This document shows, piece after piece, positions 39,420 through 48,576 of a stretch of DNA of 64,000 nt (position 1 is its first letter; every line of letters starts with the position of its first letter). Position numbers and translations under genes: made by a program. The DNA lies in assembly GCF_000243715.2 (NCBI RefSeq), contig NZ_AHMO02000007.1, positions 372,001 to 436,000 of the forward strand. The letters run 5' to 3'. Source of the stretch: Leptospira broomii serovar Hurstbridge str. 5399. Its GTDB lineage: Bacteria > Spirochaetota > Leptospiria > Leptospirales > Leptospiraceae. Under the pieces are notes generated by a model. It was not told the origin of the DNA. It worked only from the letters and a program-made list of their open reading frames with translations, and did no database searches.

Positions 39420-40211
39420 GTGTACGAAAATGCCTTATTCTTAATATTCACTGCCTGGGCAGTTGTGATTGCTCTGATGAGTTTTCTTTGGCTACTCGGG
39501 AAAGCGCTTCGCAATTATTCGATCGTAGATATGGGTTGGGGACTTTGCATTTCCACCGCCGCAATTATTTATTTTGTGCTTGGAGACGGGTATCCGGTGC
39601 GGAAAGCAATTTTTGCGTTCATGGCTACCGTATGGGGTTGGAGACTTTCTTATTTTATATTAGTTACGCGCGTTCTTACCGGCCATGAGGATCGGAGATA
39701 TACCGCTTTCAGAACGGAATATGGAGAGAAGGTCGATCGGAAATTTTTTACGAACGTTTTTCAATTTCAGGGAGCCCTAGGGACCGCTCTTAGTCTTCCT
39801 TTCATTTTCCCGGCCTTAAACGCTTCTATGACAATCCATCCTTTGGAAATTTTCGGACTAGGGTTTTTTGCGGTTAGTGTATTGGGAGAATCGATTGCGG
39901 ATTCTCAATTGGCCGACTTCAAGCTGAATCCATTAAATCGAGGGAAGGTTTGCGACACCGGACTTTGGAAGTATAGCAGACATCCCAATTATTTTTTCGA
40001 ATGGTTGGTTTGGGTATCTTTCGGGTTAGTTTCCCTTGCATCTCCTTGGGGCTGGATCGGTTTATTATCTCCTATAGTCATGTTCCTGCTGCTGACTCAA
40101 GTTACCGGAATTCCTTTAAACGAAGAAGGGCAATTGAAATCGAAGGGTCATGCGTACCGGGAATACCAGGAAAAAACCAGCTCCTTCTTTCCTTGGTTCC
40201 CCAAGAAGTAA
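39420..40211 (+). CDS. DUF1295 steroid-5-alpha-reductase-like membrane protein
   Basis: A 263-residue polytopic protein. The C-terminal region GLWKYSRHPNYFFEWLVW and the closing YREYQEKTSSFFPWFPK are hallmarks of DUF1295 and the isoprenylcysteine-methyltransferase/steroid reductase fold. This suggests a reductase or methyltransferase acting on a membrane lipid. I use the GTG at 39420, which has CAGGAG in front. The TTG at 39399 overlapping the previous stop is also open. Part of the CFA operon. Confidence 0.83.
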   Translation: MYENALFLIFTAWAVVIALMSFLWLLGKALRNYSIVDMGWGLCISTAAIIYFVLGDGYPVRKAIFAFMATVWGWRLSYFILVTRVLTGHEDRRYTAFRTEYGEKVDRKFFTNVFQFQGALGTALSLPFIFPALNASMTIHPLEIFGLGFFAVSVLGESIADSQLADFKLNPLNRGKVCDTGLWKYSRHPNYFFEWLVWVSFGLVSLASPWGWIGLLSPIVMFLLLTQVTGIPLNEEGQLKSKGHAYREYQEKTSSFFPWFPKK

Positions 40212-40300
40212 AAATAAGTTTGCGGGGAGGTGTCGATTTATTTTATGCGGGAACTCCTACATGTCGTTCGATCATCATTACATGCAGAAGGAATTAACGA

Positions 40301-41332
40301 ATGAACTTCCTATATGACTTAATGGAGCGGGACGTATTTCCGGACTGGTTGATTCGGTTTCGAATTCGCCAGCTTTTGCGATTACGATTACGCCAAGAGA
40401 ATCGAGGGACTTTCGAAAAGAATCAAGAACATTTAATGGAATATATTCGGACTCTTAAAACTTCTCCGATAGCGGTTCATACGAAATCGGCTAACGAACA
40501 ACATTACGAAGTTCCTGCCGATTTTTTTAAGTTAGTCATGGGAAAGCATATGAAATACAGTTCGGGATATTGGGTGTCTCCGACTGTGGGAATCGACGAG
40601 TCGGAGCGGACGATGCTTCAGTTGACCTGTGACCGCGCTGATTTATCGGACGGAATGAGCGTTTTAGATTTAGGTTGCGGATGGGGATCACTTTCTCTTT
40701 ACATTGCCGAGAAATATCCGAAATGCAAAGTCACAGGGGTTTCTAATTCCAAAAGCCAAAAGATCTTCATCGACGGAGAGGCCAAGAAGAAAGGATTGAG
40801 CAACCTTACGATTTTGACTATGGATATGAATGTATTTAAGACTTCCATAAAGTTCGATCGTATCCTTTCCGTCGAAATGCTCGAACATATGAAAAACTAC
40901 GAAGTCTTGTTTGAGAGATTGGCCGGATTTCTAAAACCTAAAGGATTATTCTTCGTACATATATTCACTCATAAGGACTATGCGTATCCTTTCGAGGTTG
41001 TGGATGATACCGATTGGATGGCGAAATATTTTTTTACGGGCGGCCAAATGCCGTCTCATAATCTGCTTTTACATTTCCAAAAGGATTTCTTGATAGAGGA
41101 TCAATGGGTTGTTAACGGAACTCATTACGGGCTTACATCGGAAGCCTGGTTGTCCAATATGTATTTACATCGGAATGAGATACTCCGTATTTTAGGCGAT
41201 ACCTACGGCTCCGATCAAGCCGTTAAGTGGTTCGTTTACTGGAAAGTGTTCTTTATGGCCTGTGCGGAATTATGGAAATATCGAGGAGGCGAAGAATGGA
41301 TCGTCTCCCATTATCTATTCAAGAAAGCTTAA
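40301..41332 (+). CDS. CFA-synthase-type SAM methyltransferase (second, short form)
   Basis: A 343-residue relative of CFA synthase lacking the full N-terminal docking domain. NEQHYEVPADFFKLVMG, VLDLGCGWGSLSLYIAE (SAM motif), ILSVEMLEHMKNYE and FVHIFTHKDYAYPFE match the family. ATG start with AAGGAAT upstream. It comes 90 bases after DUF1295, with a GGGAACTCCTACA motif in the spacer. With the FAD protein and the first CFA synthase it suggests successive modifications of one acyl chain, for example methylation plus reduction or oxidation; the product is unknown. Confidence 0.87.
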   Translation: MNFLYDLMERDVFPDWLIRFRIRQLLRLRLRQENRGTFEKNQEHLMEYIRTLKTSPIAVHTKSANEQHYEVPADFFKLVMGKHMKYSSGYWVSPTVGIDESERTMLQLTCDRADLSDGMSVLDLGCGWGSLSLYIAEKYPKCKVTGVSNSKSQKIFIDGEAKKKGLSNLTILTMDMNVFKTSIKFDRILSVEMLEHMKNYEVLFERLAGFLKPKGLFFVHIFTHKDYAYPFEVVDDTDWMAKYFFTGGQMPSHNLLLHFQKDFLIEDQWVVNGTHYGLTSEAWLSNMYLHRNEILRILGDTYGSDQAVKWFVYWKVFFMACAELWKYRGGEEWIVSHYLFKKA

Positions 41333-41373
41333 TTTTCTCATACTGTTTCAGTTTAAGCGCTCTTTTGATTCGA

Positions 41374-41994
41374 TCAGGCTTTCATACCTGTGTATAGGAA
41401 GAAAATCAAATCTTTCGTTATCTTCCTTGCTTTACGCAATTCTACCGAGCGAAACATGACTTGCTTTCCCGATAAAAGTACCGCGATTCCATGCACCATG
41501 GTCCAGGCTGCGATGGCGGATTTTTCGACGTTAGGCGTTTTGATGATCCCGGCCGTTTCGCAAGCTTGGATGATCTCTACGATGATCTTAAAGGAATCAT
41601 CCTCCATCTTGACGAGAGATTCGTATTTTAAATGACTTTCGATCTGATTCCCATACATGATTCTAAACAAATCCTGATGCTCCAGGGCGAATTCTACGTA
41701 GGAAACTCCAGCCTCTCTAAAAAGTAAGAGCGGATTTGTTCGGTATCTCCACTGAATTTTTCGCTGACGCTCTGAAAGTAATTTAAAACCTTCTTCCGCG
41801 ATATCGGCGTAAAGGGATTCTAGATCGCTATAATGCCTATAGGGAGCGGATTGGCTGACTCCGGCGAGCATCGCAGCCTTACGGAGACTTAGCGCTTTAT
41901 AGCCTTCTTCTTTTAGAATGCGGATCGAGGCGTCCAAAAGAGCACGTTTTAGATCGCCGTGGTGATAAGAATTTTTGTCGGGTGCGTTTTTCAT
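41374..41994 (-). CDS. TetR-family regulator
   Basis: A 206-residue regulator with an N-terminal helix-turn-helix (SYHHGDLKRALLDASIRI, LRKAAMLAGVSQSAPYRHY) and a C-terminal domain of the WHG type, which binds hydrophobic ligands in some relatives. It is divergent from the CrtI-like oxidoreductase gene 42083-43666. The shared spacer has three copies of a 19-bp box, one of which overlaps its own start codon, so autorepression is very likely. A fatty-acid or polyene-type inducer would fit the neighbours but is inference. Confidence 0.9.
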   Translation of the reverse strand: MKNAPDKNSYHHGDLKRALLDASIRILKEEGYKALSLRKAAMLAGVSQSAPYRHYSDLESLYADIAEEGFKLLSERQRKIQWRYRTNPLLLFREAGVSYVEFALEHQDLFRIMYGNQIESHLKYESLVKMEDDSFKIIVEIIQACETAGIIKTPNVEKSAIAAWTMVHGIAVLLSGKQVMFRSVELRKARKITKDLIFFLYTGMKA

Positions 41995-42058
41995 GTTGAC
42001 ATCTATTACATTGTTGACAAGTATTACATTTGTTCAGTCAATGTAATAACTGTTAACA
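41994..42058. promoter_or_regulatory. Three-copy TetR operator
   Basis: Three 19-bp boxes: TGTTGACATCTATTACATT (41994-42012, plus), TGTTGACAAGTATTACATT (42012-42030, plus) and the inverted copy TGTTAACAGTTATTACATT (42040-42058, minus). The second and third face each other, giving ATTACATT-9-AATGTAAT. They fill the whole spacer between the two divergent genes. Confidence 0.75.
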
Positions 42059-42082
42059 TTGAAGAACGAGAGGGTTTTGTCA

Positions 42083-43666
42083 ATGGAAATCGAAAATTCT
42101 GAAAATCAATACGACGTTATTTTTATCGGCTCCGGAATGGGAAGTCTGACGGCAGCGAGTCTTTTAACCCAGTTTTCCGGTAAGAAAGTCCTCATTTTGG
42201 AAAAGCATTTTCAGCCCGGCGGGTTTACTCACGAATTTCAAAGGAAACAGGGAAAATTCCATTGGGATGTAGGAATTCATTACGTGGGAGATATGCACGA
42301 AGAGGGCCTGTGCAGAAAGCTTTCGGATAAGATTACTAAAAATGGAGTTCATTGGCATCGGATGCCAGAGCCCTTCGAGAGATTGGTGTTTCCGTCTAGA
42401 ACGTTCGACATTTACGGTGATCCGGCAAAATTTAAGGACGACTTGATTCGACAGTTTCCGGAGGAGCAGGAAGCGATCGAGCGTTACCTGAAAGATATCA
42501 AGAAAACTTCCGCCTTATTCGGTAAATCGCTTATGTTGCGATTATCTCCTCCGTCAATAGAATCCTTTTCCGACTTATTGGGAGATCCGGCGATCACGAC
42601 ATTGAAAGAGTATTTCGACGCTAATTTCAAAAACGAAGAACTGAAGGGAATTTTAGCCGCTCAGTGGGGAGACCATGGACTTCCACCTTCGAAGGTCGCC
42701 TTTGCCATGCACGCTTCATTAGTGCAACATTATATAAACGGCGGATACTATCCCGTCGGGGGCGCAGGAAAAATTTTCGATGCGATCGAACCTATCGTTA
42801 AGGCTGGCGGCGGTGACGTCTTGTCCTCTGTGGAAGTTCGGGAAATTTTGATTCGGGACGGTAAGGCGATCGGGGTGAAGACCAAAGCGCTGCGGGGGGA
42901 GGGGCTGGAGAGGGATTTTTTTGCGCCGGTTGTAATTTCCTGTGCCGGAGCATATCCTACTTATACAAAACTGATTCCTGAATCGTTTCCGATTTCGTTT
43001 CGGAAAAAACTAAAGGATTTTTACGATCGGGAGAAGATGACGACGAGTCTTTGTTTGTATTTAGGGCTTTCCGATAGCCCCGCAAAGTTAGGATTTAAAG
43101 GGGAGAACTACTGGATTTTTTCGTCCCCCGATCACGATAAGAATTTCTCCGAAAGGAACGATTGGATCAATAGGTCTGGAGAAATTCCGAATTTGTACGT
43201 TTCTTTTCCAAGTCTGAAAAATCCTGAAGCAAAAAGCCATACTGCTGATGTGATTACTTTCACCGATTATGAAAATTTCGCGGAGTGGAAATCTCTTCCT
43301 TGGAAGAAACGAGGAGAGGACTATAAGATTCTAAAAGAAAAAATTACGAATCGAATCTTATCCACGATAGAATCCAAGTTTCCGGGGTTTTCAAAGCTAG
43401 TGGAATTTTCAGAGTTATCCACTCCTATCACAAACGAGCATTTTACCTCTCATCCTGACGGCGCAATCTACGGACTTGCCTGCGTCGCGGAAAGATATGA
43501 TAAGGAAAAATGTCCTTGGTTCGACGTTCGTACTCCGGTCTCCGGCCTTTTTCTTACGGGAGCGGATGCCGGATCTCCTGGAATTGCAGGGGCGATGATG
43601 GCTGGGCTCGCGGCGGCAACTGCAGTCATAGGGAGCAACTCTCTGCTAAAAGAACTTCGAAATTAA
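42083..43666 (+). CDS. CrtI/retinol-saturase-like FAD oxidoreductase
   Basis: A 527-residue flavoprotein of the carotenoid isomerase, phytoene desaturase and retinol saturase family. DVIFIGSGMGSLTAASLL is the FAD motif. KHFQPGGFTHEFQR, FHWDVGIHYVGDM and the C-terminal GLFLTGADAGSPGIAGAMMAG are family signatures. I start at the ATG 42083 after GAGAGGG; the frame opens at a TTG 42059. It is closely related to the gene at 53197-54801. It probably acts on a polyunsaturated or polyene lipid and is controlled by the divergent TetR protein. Confidence 0.87.
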   Translation: MEIENSENQYDVIFIGSGMGSLTAASLLTQFSGKKVLILEKHFQPGGFTHEFQRKQGKFHWDVGIHYVGDMHEEGLCRKLSDKITKNGVHWHRMPEPFERLVFPSRTFDIYGDPAKFKDDLIRQFPEEQEAIERYLKDIKKTSALFGKSLMLRLSPPSIESFSDLLGDPAITTLKEYFDANFKNEELKGILAAQWGDHGLPPSKVAFAMHASLVQHYINGGYYPVGGAGKIFDAIEPIVKAGGGDVLSSVEVREILIRDGKAIGVKTKALRGEGLERDFFAPVVISCAGAYPTYTKLIPESFPISFRKKLKDFYDREKMTTSLCLYLGLSDSPAKLGFKGENYWIFSSPDHDKNFSERNDWINRSGEIPNLYVSFPSLKNPEAKSHTADVITFTDYENFAEWKSLPWKKRGEDYKILKEKITNRILSTIESKFPGFSKLVEFSELSTPITNEHFTSHPDGAIYGLACVAERYDKEKCPWFDVRTPVSGLFLTGADAGSPGIAGAMMAGLAAATAVIGSNSLLKELRN

Positions 43667-43703
43667 AGAAAGAATGTCCAACTCGATTTTAGGTCGGGCA
43701 TTC

Positions 43704-44459
43704 CTAATAGTTCAATTTTAGGATGCGAATTTCTTTTTCTTCGAATCGAAGAGTTTCCTTGATTTGCTGGAATCGTTCCGCCGAGAAGGGGGAGTCCGGG
43801 TTTTTAAGTTCCGCCTTTAATTTTACGATTTCATCATATAGATCGGTGAGTTCGATGACGTTTCCTTTCGCTTCCTTCGAATATAGGACTCGAAACATTT
43901 GTCCGATACGGGAAGGAATATCTGAATTGACGATTTCGGGAACGCTCACGTCGTCGATATGGCGAAACATCCAAGTTTGCAAATAGATCGCCAAGAGCCG
44001 CTCCATACGCAGAACATCCTCTTTCGTGTTTCTCGGAACAATACCTTTAAAGAATCTATAACGTTTGCGTAAATATTTTCCGGCGTTTAAAACATCAACG
44101 GATTCTACTTTGATTTTATCCCATTCTTCTTTGATGATAGGAAAATATTCGGAGCCGAAATACGGCTCTCCGATTTCGCAAATATGAACGGCGCCGGGAT
44201 CGAAGCATTTCATTCTTAATCGAAAACTGTCCCAGTCCCCTGAAACTAAATTTACTGGGCCTTGGGATTGTAAGGGCTCTAACGCTTGATTAATTTCCCG
44301 AATGAAATTGCTTTTCAGTTGGTCCGACGGATCGGCCAATAGAAAGAAATTATAGTCGGACGTGAGCGTCTCGTCGCCTCTTTGTCTCGAACCGTAGAAG
44401 ATCAGTTCGAACGGCTTAAGCGAAGATACACTTGAGAGATTTTCCTTAATTCTTTCCAT
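43704..44459 (-). CDS. Nucleotidyltransferase-fold protein
   Basis: A 251-residue protein whose N-terminus matches the minimal nucleotidyltransferase (MNT/KNTase) fold. FYGSRQRGDETLTSDYNFFLL contains the GS motif (G23-S24) and the first Asp (D35), but the second motif Asp is Asn (N37). It may therefore have reduced or no transferase activity. The remaining 170 residues look helical with no clear match. It is followed on its 5' side by a 68-residue gene in the same direction, 9 bases apart, so the two form an operon. Confidence 0.7.
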   Translation of the reverse strand: MERIKENLSSVSSLKPFELIFYGSRQRGDETLTSDYNFFLLADPSDQLKSNFIREINQALEPLQSQGPVNLVSGDWDSFRLRMKCFDPGAVHICEIGEPYFGSEYFPIIKEEWDKIKVESVDVLNAGKYLRKRYRFFKGIVPRNTKEDVLRMERLLAIYLQTWMFRHIDDVSVPEIVNSDIPSRIGQMFRVLYSKEAKGNVIELTDLYDEIVKLKAELKNPDSPFSAERFQQIKETLRFEEKEIRILKLNY

Positions 44460-44468
44460 GTCCTTTTC

Positions 44469-44675
44469 TCATTCGAAAAACAACCGCATTCTAGAAAGGT
44501 TCTCTAAAATCGCCTTGTAAGCCTTGTCCCTCGCTTCCGCATCGCCGAAGGGTAGGGACTTAACGTGGTTAAAGTCGTGATAAGTAATCTCGATCGAGTT
44601 ACCTGCCACGTTTTTTTTTATGGAGGAAATAAAGTCCAAATTGATGACTTCAGTATCCCCTAATTTTAACCACAT
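44469..44675 (-). CDS. Small hypothetical protein upstream of the nucleotidyltransferase-like gene
   Basis: A 68-residue protein with alternating beta-strand pattern (MWLKLGDTEVINLDFISSI, SIEITYHDF) and a C-terminal helix. No family recognised. The 9-base spacing to the downstream nucleotidyltransferase-like gene and the AAGGAAAATGT-type start region support translation. Confidence 0.6.
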   Translation of the reverse strand: MWLKLGDTEVINLDFISSIKKNVAGNSIEITYHDFNHVKSLPFGDAEARDKAYKAILENLSRMRLFFE

Positions 44676-45038
44676 TTTCCTTCGAATCCCGGGGCGAACA
44701 CCCCTTGCACGGATAGGGTAGTTGCCGGAACGGATTCGGTCAAGAAAATACGAATTAGCGACCGCATAGAACGTAAATCCCGATCTTTATCCCCGTCGAA
44801 GACGCATCGTCCGCCCGTAAGTTTGCCCGTTACGGAAGCGCCTGCATTATTGCGGCTTCGGACCGGCTTCAAGACGGGAAAAACCTCATTTCACAATATC
44901 ATAGCAGGAAAATCGTTATATCTTAGGAAAATCGGTAGGAACTTCTACTAATTTCCGTGTCGAAGTTCCTACAAACTAGATCCAAACCGTTGCGTGTAAC
45001 GATATCTCGGTTCGAATTATGACAAAAGTGAACTTAGT
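44676..45038. other. Intergenic region with an inverted repeat
   Basis: GTAGGAACTTC (44935-44945) pairs perfectly with GAAGTTCCTAC (44962-44972). The rest holds no supported gene. A 68-codon minus frame at 44666-44872 has no recognisable content. Confidence 0.45.
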
Positions 45039-45578
45039 TTAAAAGGCTCGAATTCCCCGACTTACAAAATCATGGAATTCCTTACCTAGCTCGAGGCTGG
45101 TCAGGCCCTTTTTATTTTCGACCTCAGTCTCAAAGACGATGATAAAATTGCCTCTTTGCCATTCCCAGCGAACATAGCAGAGTTCCGGAGAGGATTTATG
45201 AAAACACCCCGAGAATACGGTCGACCGAGTGTCTTCCTTCATGGGGAAATACTGGAACTGACGTCCGTTCATTTTTGCCTGCTCCGATTCGGGAACCAGC
45301 TGGCGAAAATCGTTCGCATTATCTTCCGTATAGGAGGAGGCGCGGAATCGATCAAAGTTGGAATTCACATCGGCGACTTTGCAGTCATAATAGAGTCCTC
45401 GAGCAAATAAACGTCCCGAGTCCAACAAAACGGCGTTCCCCTGGGTAGTGTAAACAACGTCGTAGTTTAAGCGAAGCATCGAGGGATTTTCGACGACAGA
45501 GGCTTTCCCCTCGGTCATAGCAGTTTTACAATCGGAGCAGAGTAGGAGAGCCGTGAAAAAACTAATAGCCGATCTCAT
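45039..45578 (-). CDS. Probable lipoprotein, function unknown
   Basis: A 179-residue protein with a short hydrophobic leader (RSAISFFTALLLCSDC) ending in a cysteine that fits the permissive Leptospira lipobox. It has several further cysteines in the mature part (YYDC, SGCFHKS, ELCYV). I start at the ATG 45578, preceded by GAGGAG and overlapping the kamA end by 17 bases; the frame open to 45686 only adds antisense-like sequence. It is coupled to kamA but shows no domain I recognise. Confidence 0.65.
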   Translation of the reverse strand: MRSAISFFTALLLCSDCKTAMTEGKASVVENPSMLRLNYDVVYTTQGNAVLLDSGRLFARGLYYDCKVADVNSNFDRFRASSYTEDNANDFRQLVPESEQAKMNGRQFQYFPMKEDTRSTVFSGCFHKSSPELCYVRWEWQRGNFIIVFETEVENKKGLTSLELGKEFHDFVSRGIRAF

Positions 45579-46686
45579 ACAGATCTCCTCGATAATTTCT
45601 AAATACGTAAGAGGAAGGTTTCGTTTCTTCCAGATAGTCCGTAGGTAGCGGAACTTTTCCGCCGCCGCCCGTAAGGTCGACCACATATAATGGGATGCAA
45701 AGGCCGCTGATTCTTCCGCGGATAGACTTCATCAGTTCCACACCTCGCGAGATCGGTACTCGAAAATGAGAAGAGCCGTACACCTCGTCACAATGATGTA
45801 AATAATAAGGTTTGATTCCGGCGGCCGTCAGTCCATAGAACAAATCCGTAAGCGTTTCGACCGAATCGTTAATTCCTTTCAAGAGAACCGCTTGGTTCAG
45901 AACTACGACTGCACCCTCCTTAATCAGACGTCCGACTCTTTCTATCGCGGTTGGAGTAAGTTCCTTAGGATGATTAAAATGCGTAACTAGGAAAATCGGA
46001 AAATGTTTACGTAGGACCGAACAAAGTTCTTCCGTAATTCGCATCGGTAAGGTGACCGGATAGCGAGTGTGAATTCTTACTTGGTTGATATGCGAAATCG
46101 ATTTTAATTCGCCCAATAGATAATCGAGTTTAGAATCGGAGAGATTTAGCGGATCTCCACCTGAAAGAATGACTTCTCTAATTTCGGTATGTGCTCGGAA
46201 GTAATTCAACGCTTCCTGCCAATCTTCCAAACTCGGAGTCTCCATTGAACGAGACACTTTTCTTTTTCGAGTGCAAAAACGACAGTAAACCGCGCATACA
46301 TGGGAAAGATACCAGAGCGCCCGATCCGGATATCGATGAGTGACTCCTCGCACCGGCATATGTGATTCTTCTGCGAGAGGATCGATTCGATCCCAAATTC
46401 GCGGAGTTAGCTCTTCCTTTCGAGGAACGATTTGCAGACGGATCGGACAGAGCGGATCCGACGGATCCGCGAGCTTCAAATAATACGGAGTCGCGGAAAA
46501 AGAAAAAAGCTCGCTACAGTCCAGTAACGATTCTTTTTCCAGGTCGGTAAGCTCTAAATATTCGCTTAACCCGTCCTCGTCCTTGATCCTGTGCTGGATT
46601 TGCCATTTCCAATCCCACCAATTAGTTTCGTCGATGAGATAAGGCTGATTGCTTACGGAGTAAGATCCCAGATTTTTGCTCCTCAC
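45562..46686 (-). CDS. Lysine 2,3-aminomutase family radical SAM enzyme (EpmB-like)
   Basis: A 374-residue radical-SAM protein. CAVYCRFC in HVCAVYCRFCTRKRK is the 4Fe-4S CxxxCxxC motif. SGGDPLNLSD and HTRYPVTLPMRIT are family segments, and a PLP-lysine region lies in the C-terminal third (VDLTGGGGKVPLP). Short members like this usually make beta-lysine for EF-P (EpmB), whereas longer KamA enzymes act in lysine fermentation. efp about 1.3 kb away with the PGKG lysine fits the EpmB role. An epmA gene is not in the window. Confidence 0.88.
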   Translation of the reverse strand: MRSKNLGSYSVSNQPYLIDETNWWDWKWQIQHRIKDEDGLSEYLELTDLEKESLLDCSELFSFSATPYYLKLADPSDPLCPIRLQIVPRKEELTPRIWDRIDPLAEESHMPVRGVTHRYPDRALWYLSHVCAVYCRFCTRKRKVSRSMETPSLEDWQEALNYFRAHTEIREVILSGGDPLNLSDSKLDYLLGELKSISHINQVRIHTRYPVTLPMRITEELCSVLRKHFPIFLVTHFNHPKELTPTAIERVGRLIKEGAVVVLNQAVLLKGINDSVETLTDLFYGLTAAGIKPYYLHHCDEVYGSSHFRVPISRGVELMKSIRGRISGLCIPLYVVDLTGGGGKVPLPTDYLEETKPSSYVFRNYRGDLYEIGY

Positions 46687-46733
46687 GTTCTTGTATTAAC
46701 GAAGAGCCAAGGGCGTCAACTGAAGTATCCAAA

Positions 46734-46764
46734 CAAAAAAATCGGAAACCCTGTGGTTTCCGAT
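46734..46764 (-). terminator. Intrinsic terminator
   Basis: On the minus strand ATCGGAAACC, loop ACAG and GGTTTCCGAT are followed by seven T. It lies between the small exported-protein gene and kamA and would end the former's transcript. Confidence 0.8.
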
Positions 46765-46944
46765 AGAGGTTTTTTATTTTTATAAACCTCGGGGAGATGT
46801 GCTCATCGATTTAGGTTGGAGACTTAGGAGAAGGATGAGCGGGTTCCCGCTTTCTATATATAACAACGGAATTTTTGCCCGAAACCGTTGAGAATTCTCC
46901 CGGGAACAACCTCCCAGAGGGACTTACAGAACTGACTGTCCTAT

Positions 46945-47265
46945 TCAGGCCGGGGGAGGAAGGAAAAGATAACGGTAGGATAGAGTATGGCGTATGAGAA
47001 TCGGCTCATGGATACGAGAACCGTAATCCGAACGATGGTCAGCCCCGTACAGAAATTGAGAACGTGTTCCGAAAACCAACCCCTTATCATCTTCTCCGGA
47101 AGAAAGATAAGTATGATGTTGCGAAACAAGTTCAGTATATTCTCGGACTTTGATTTTTTTCTGGAATACGCGAGCCTTTCCTCCCGCGGAATCCTGTCCC
47201 AAAATATCGGAAACGAAGATTACGGAAAGAAACGTAGCCAGAAATAAAATGCCGAATCGTTTCAT
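46945..47265 (-). CDS. Small exported protein
   Basis: A 106-residue protein with a clear Sec signal peptide (KRFGILFLATFLSVIFVSDILG) and a good ribosome site (GAAGG). The mature part is hydrophilic with no recognised domain and ends in LFLPPPA. It is monocistronic with a strong terminator about 180 bases downstream. Confidence 0.55.
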   Translation of the reverse strand: MKRFGILFLATFLSVIFVSDILGQDSAGGKARVFQKKIKVREYTELVSQHHTYLSSGEDDKGLVFGTRSQFLYGADHRSDYGSRIHEPILIRHTLSYRYLFLPPPA

Positions 47266-47490
47266 AAGCCTTCAGCAAGTATAGACGATATAAAAATGCT
47301 TAGGCAACCTTTTTCCGGCAAAAAAAAGCTGAAAAATGAAAGTTGGGGCAAAAAAGAGAAAATTAATTCTTCCGCAAATCGATTTTCTACTATGTTCGGG
47401 CTACCTGCATTAATCGAATTTCATACTCGGAATTTTCCAATATGACGGTCACGAAAATGAAATAGTTTTGATTTTCTCTTTATTAGTTAT

Positions 47491-47805
47491 TTGTGCACTG
47501 CCAATTGCCCGGAATCCAATCGTGTTTTTATCCACCCTATTGAATTTGCTGCGATTGAATTTCTTCATCAAATCGCAACGGCAGGGGACAAGCATTTGAA
47601 AATAATCGATGGTTTTCTAATATCGTTTCGGAATAGATTTGAGATCGACCGATCTCTCTCAGCGCATATAAAAATTATGAATGACTCCGAGCGTGATGAA
47701 CGCGGACTACTTAAGTTTTGCAGATCTCTCGGAACGCATCCGGAAATATTTTTCAAGGCTATGAGCAATTTTAACCCGGCAACCAAGGCATTGATTGGAT
47801 TTTAA
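47491..47805 (+). CDS. Possible small protein (weak)
   Basis: A 104-codon frame beginning with GTG in the spacer before efp. The product is soluble with no recognised family, and the ribosome site is poor. Its residue composition is reasonable for a protein but I cannot confirm it. The rest of 47266-47935 shows nothing else. Confidence 0.3.
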   Translation: MCTANCPESNRVFIHPIEFAAIEFLHQIATAGDKHLKIIDGFLISFRNRFEIDRSLSAHIKIMNDSERDERGLLKFCRSLGTHPEIFFKAMSNFNPATKALIGF

Positions 47806-47935
47806 GTCGGCAAATATCAGATTTAAAGGAAAGAATTTCACCCTATTTCGTCGATACCAGGGGCGTTCTTTTTCCTTGACACCCCACCTTCCGGCTCCGA
47901 TATAGAAGGAGCGCAATCCTTTTTTTAGGTCGTTT

Positions 47936-48502
47936 ATGAACTTAGGCATTACCGAAGTTAAGAAGGGCATGGTCCTTAAAGTAGAGGGCGAACTCTACAC
48001 AGTTATCAAGAGCGAATTCGTCAATCCCGGTAAGGGATCCGCTTTTATCCGCACAAAATTAAAAAATTTGGTCCGCAACAGTTCCATAGAACGGACGTTC
48101 AAGGCGGCAGAGAAATTGGAATCCGTAGAACTCGAAAAACGGCAGATGACAATTTGCTATTCCGAGGGGGATGATATAATCTTTATGGATACGAACGATT
48201 TCGAGCAAATCCCGGTCTCAAAGGAATACCTAGAAGATATTCTTCCATATTTGAAGGAAGAAACTCCGATGGAAGTTTCCTTTTATGAAGGAAAACCGAT
48301 AGGCGTAATTCCTCCGAACTTTGCAATTTTACAAGTAACCTATGCTGAAGAAGGTCTTAAAGGGGACACTTCCGGCACGGCATTAAAGCGAGTTACAGTG
48401 GAAACTGGCGGTGAAATTAACGTTCCGATTTTTGTAAAGCAAGGCGACGTTGTTAAGATAGATCTTCGCGACTTATCTTATGTGGAAAGAGTCAATAAAT
48501 AA
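47936..48502 (+). CDS. efp: Elongation factor P
   Basis: Translation factor that relieves ribosome stalling at consecutive prolines. It has 188 residues and the three beta-domains of EF-P. The modified lysine lies in the loop NPGKGSAF (K34), the site for beta-lysylation by EpmA/EpmB. The C-terminal GEINVPIFVKQGDVVKIDLRDLSYVERV is the EF-P signature. A kamA/epmB-like gene in the same window fits the modification pathway. Confidence 0.96.
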   Translation: MNLGITEVKKGMVLKVEGELYTVIKSEFVNPGKGSAFIRTKLKNLVRNSSIERTFKAAEKLESVELEKRQMTICYSEGDDIIFMDTNDFEQIPVSKEYLEDILPYLKEETPMEVSFYEGKPIGVIPPNFAILQVTYAEEGLKGDTSGTALKRVTVETGGEINVPIFVKQGDVVKIDLRDLSYVERVNK

Positions 48503-48576
48503 GTAGGAGATTCCTCTCCTATACGGCATACTTGGATCCCGATATCGGTTTAAATAGAAAACCGGGTTCGGATCTT

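Noticed and set aside
44666..44872. 68-codon minus-strand ORF upstream of the small operon
   Set aside because: No homology-like pattern and a poor start context.
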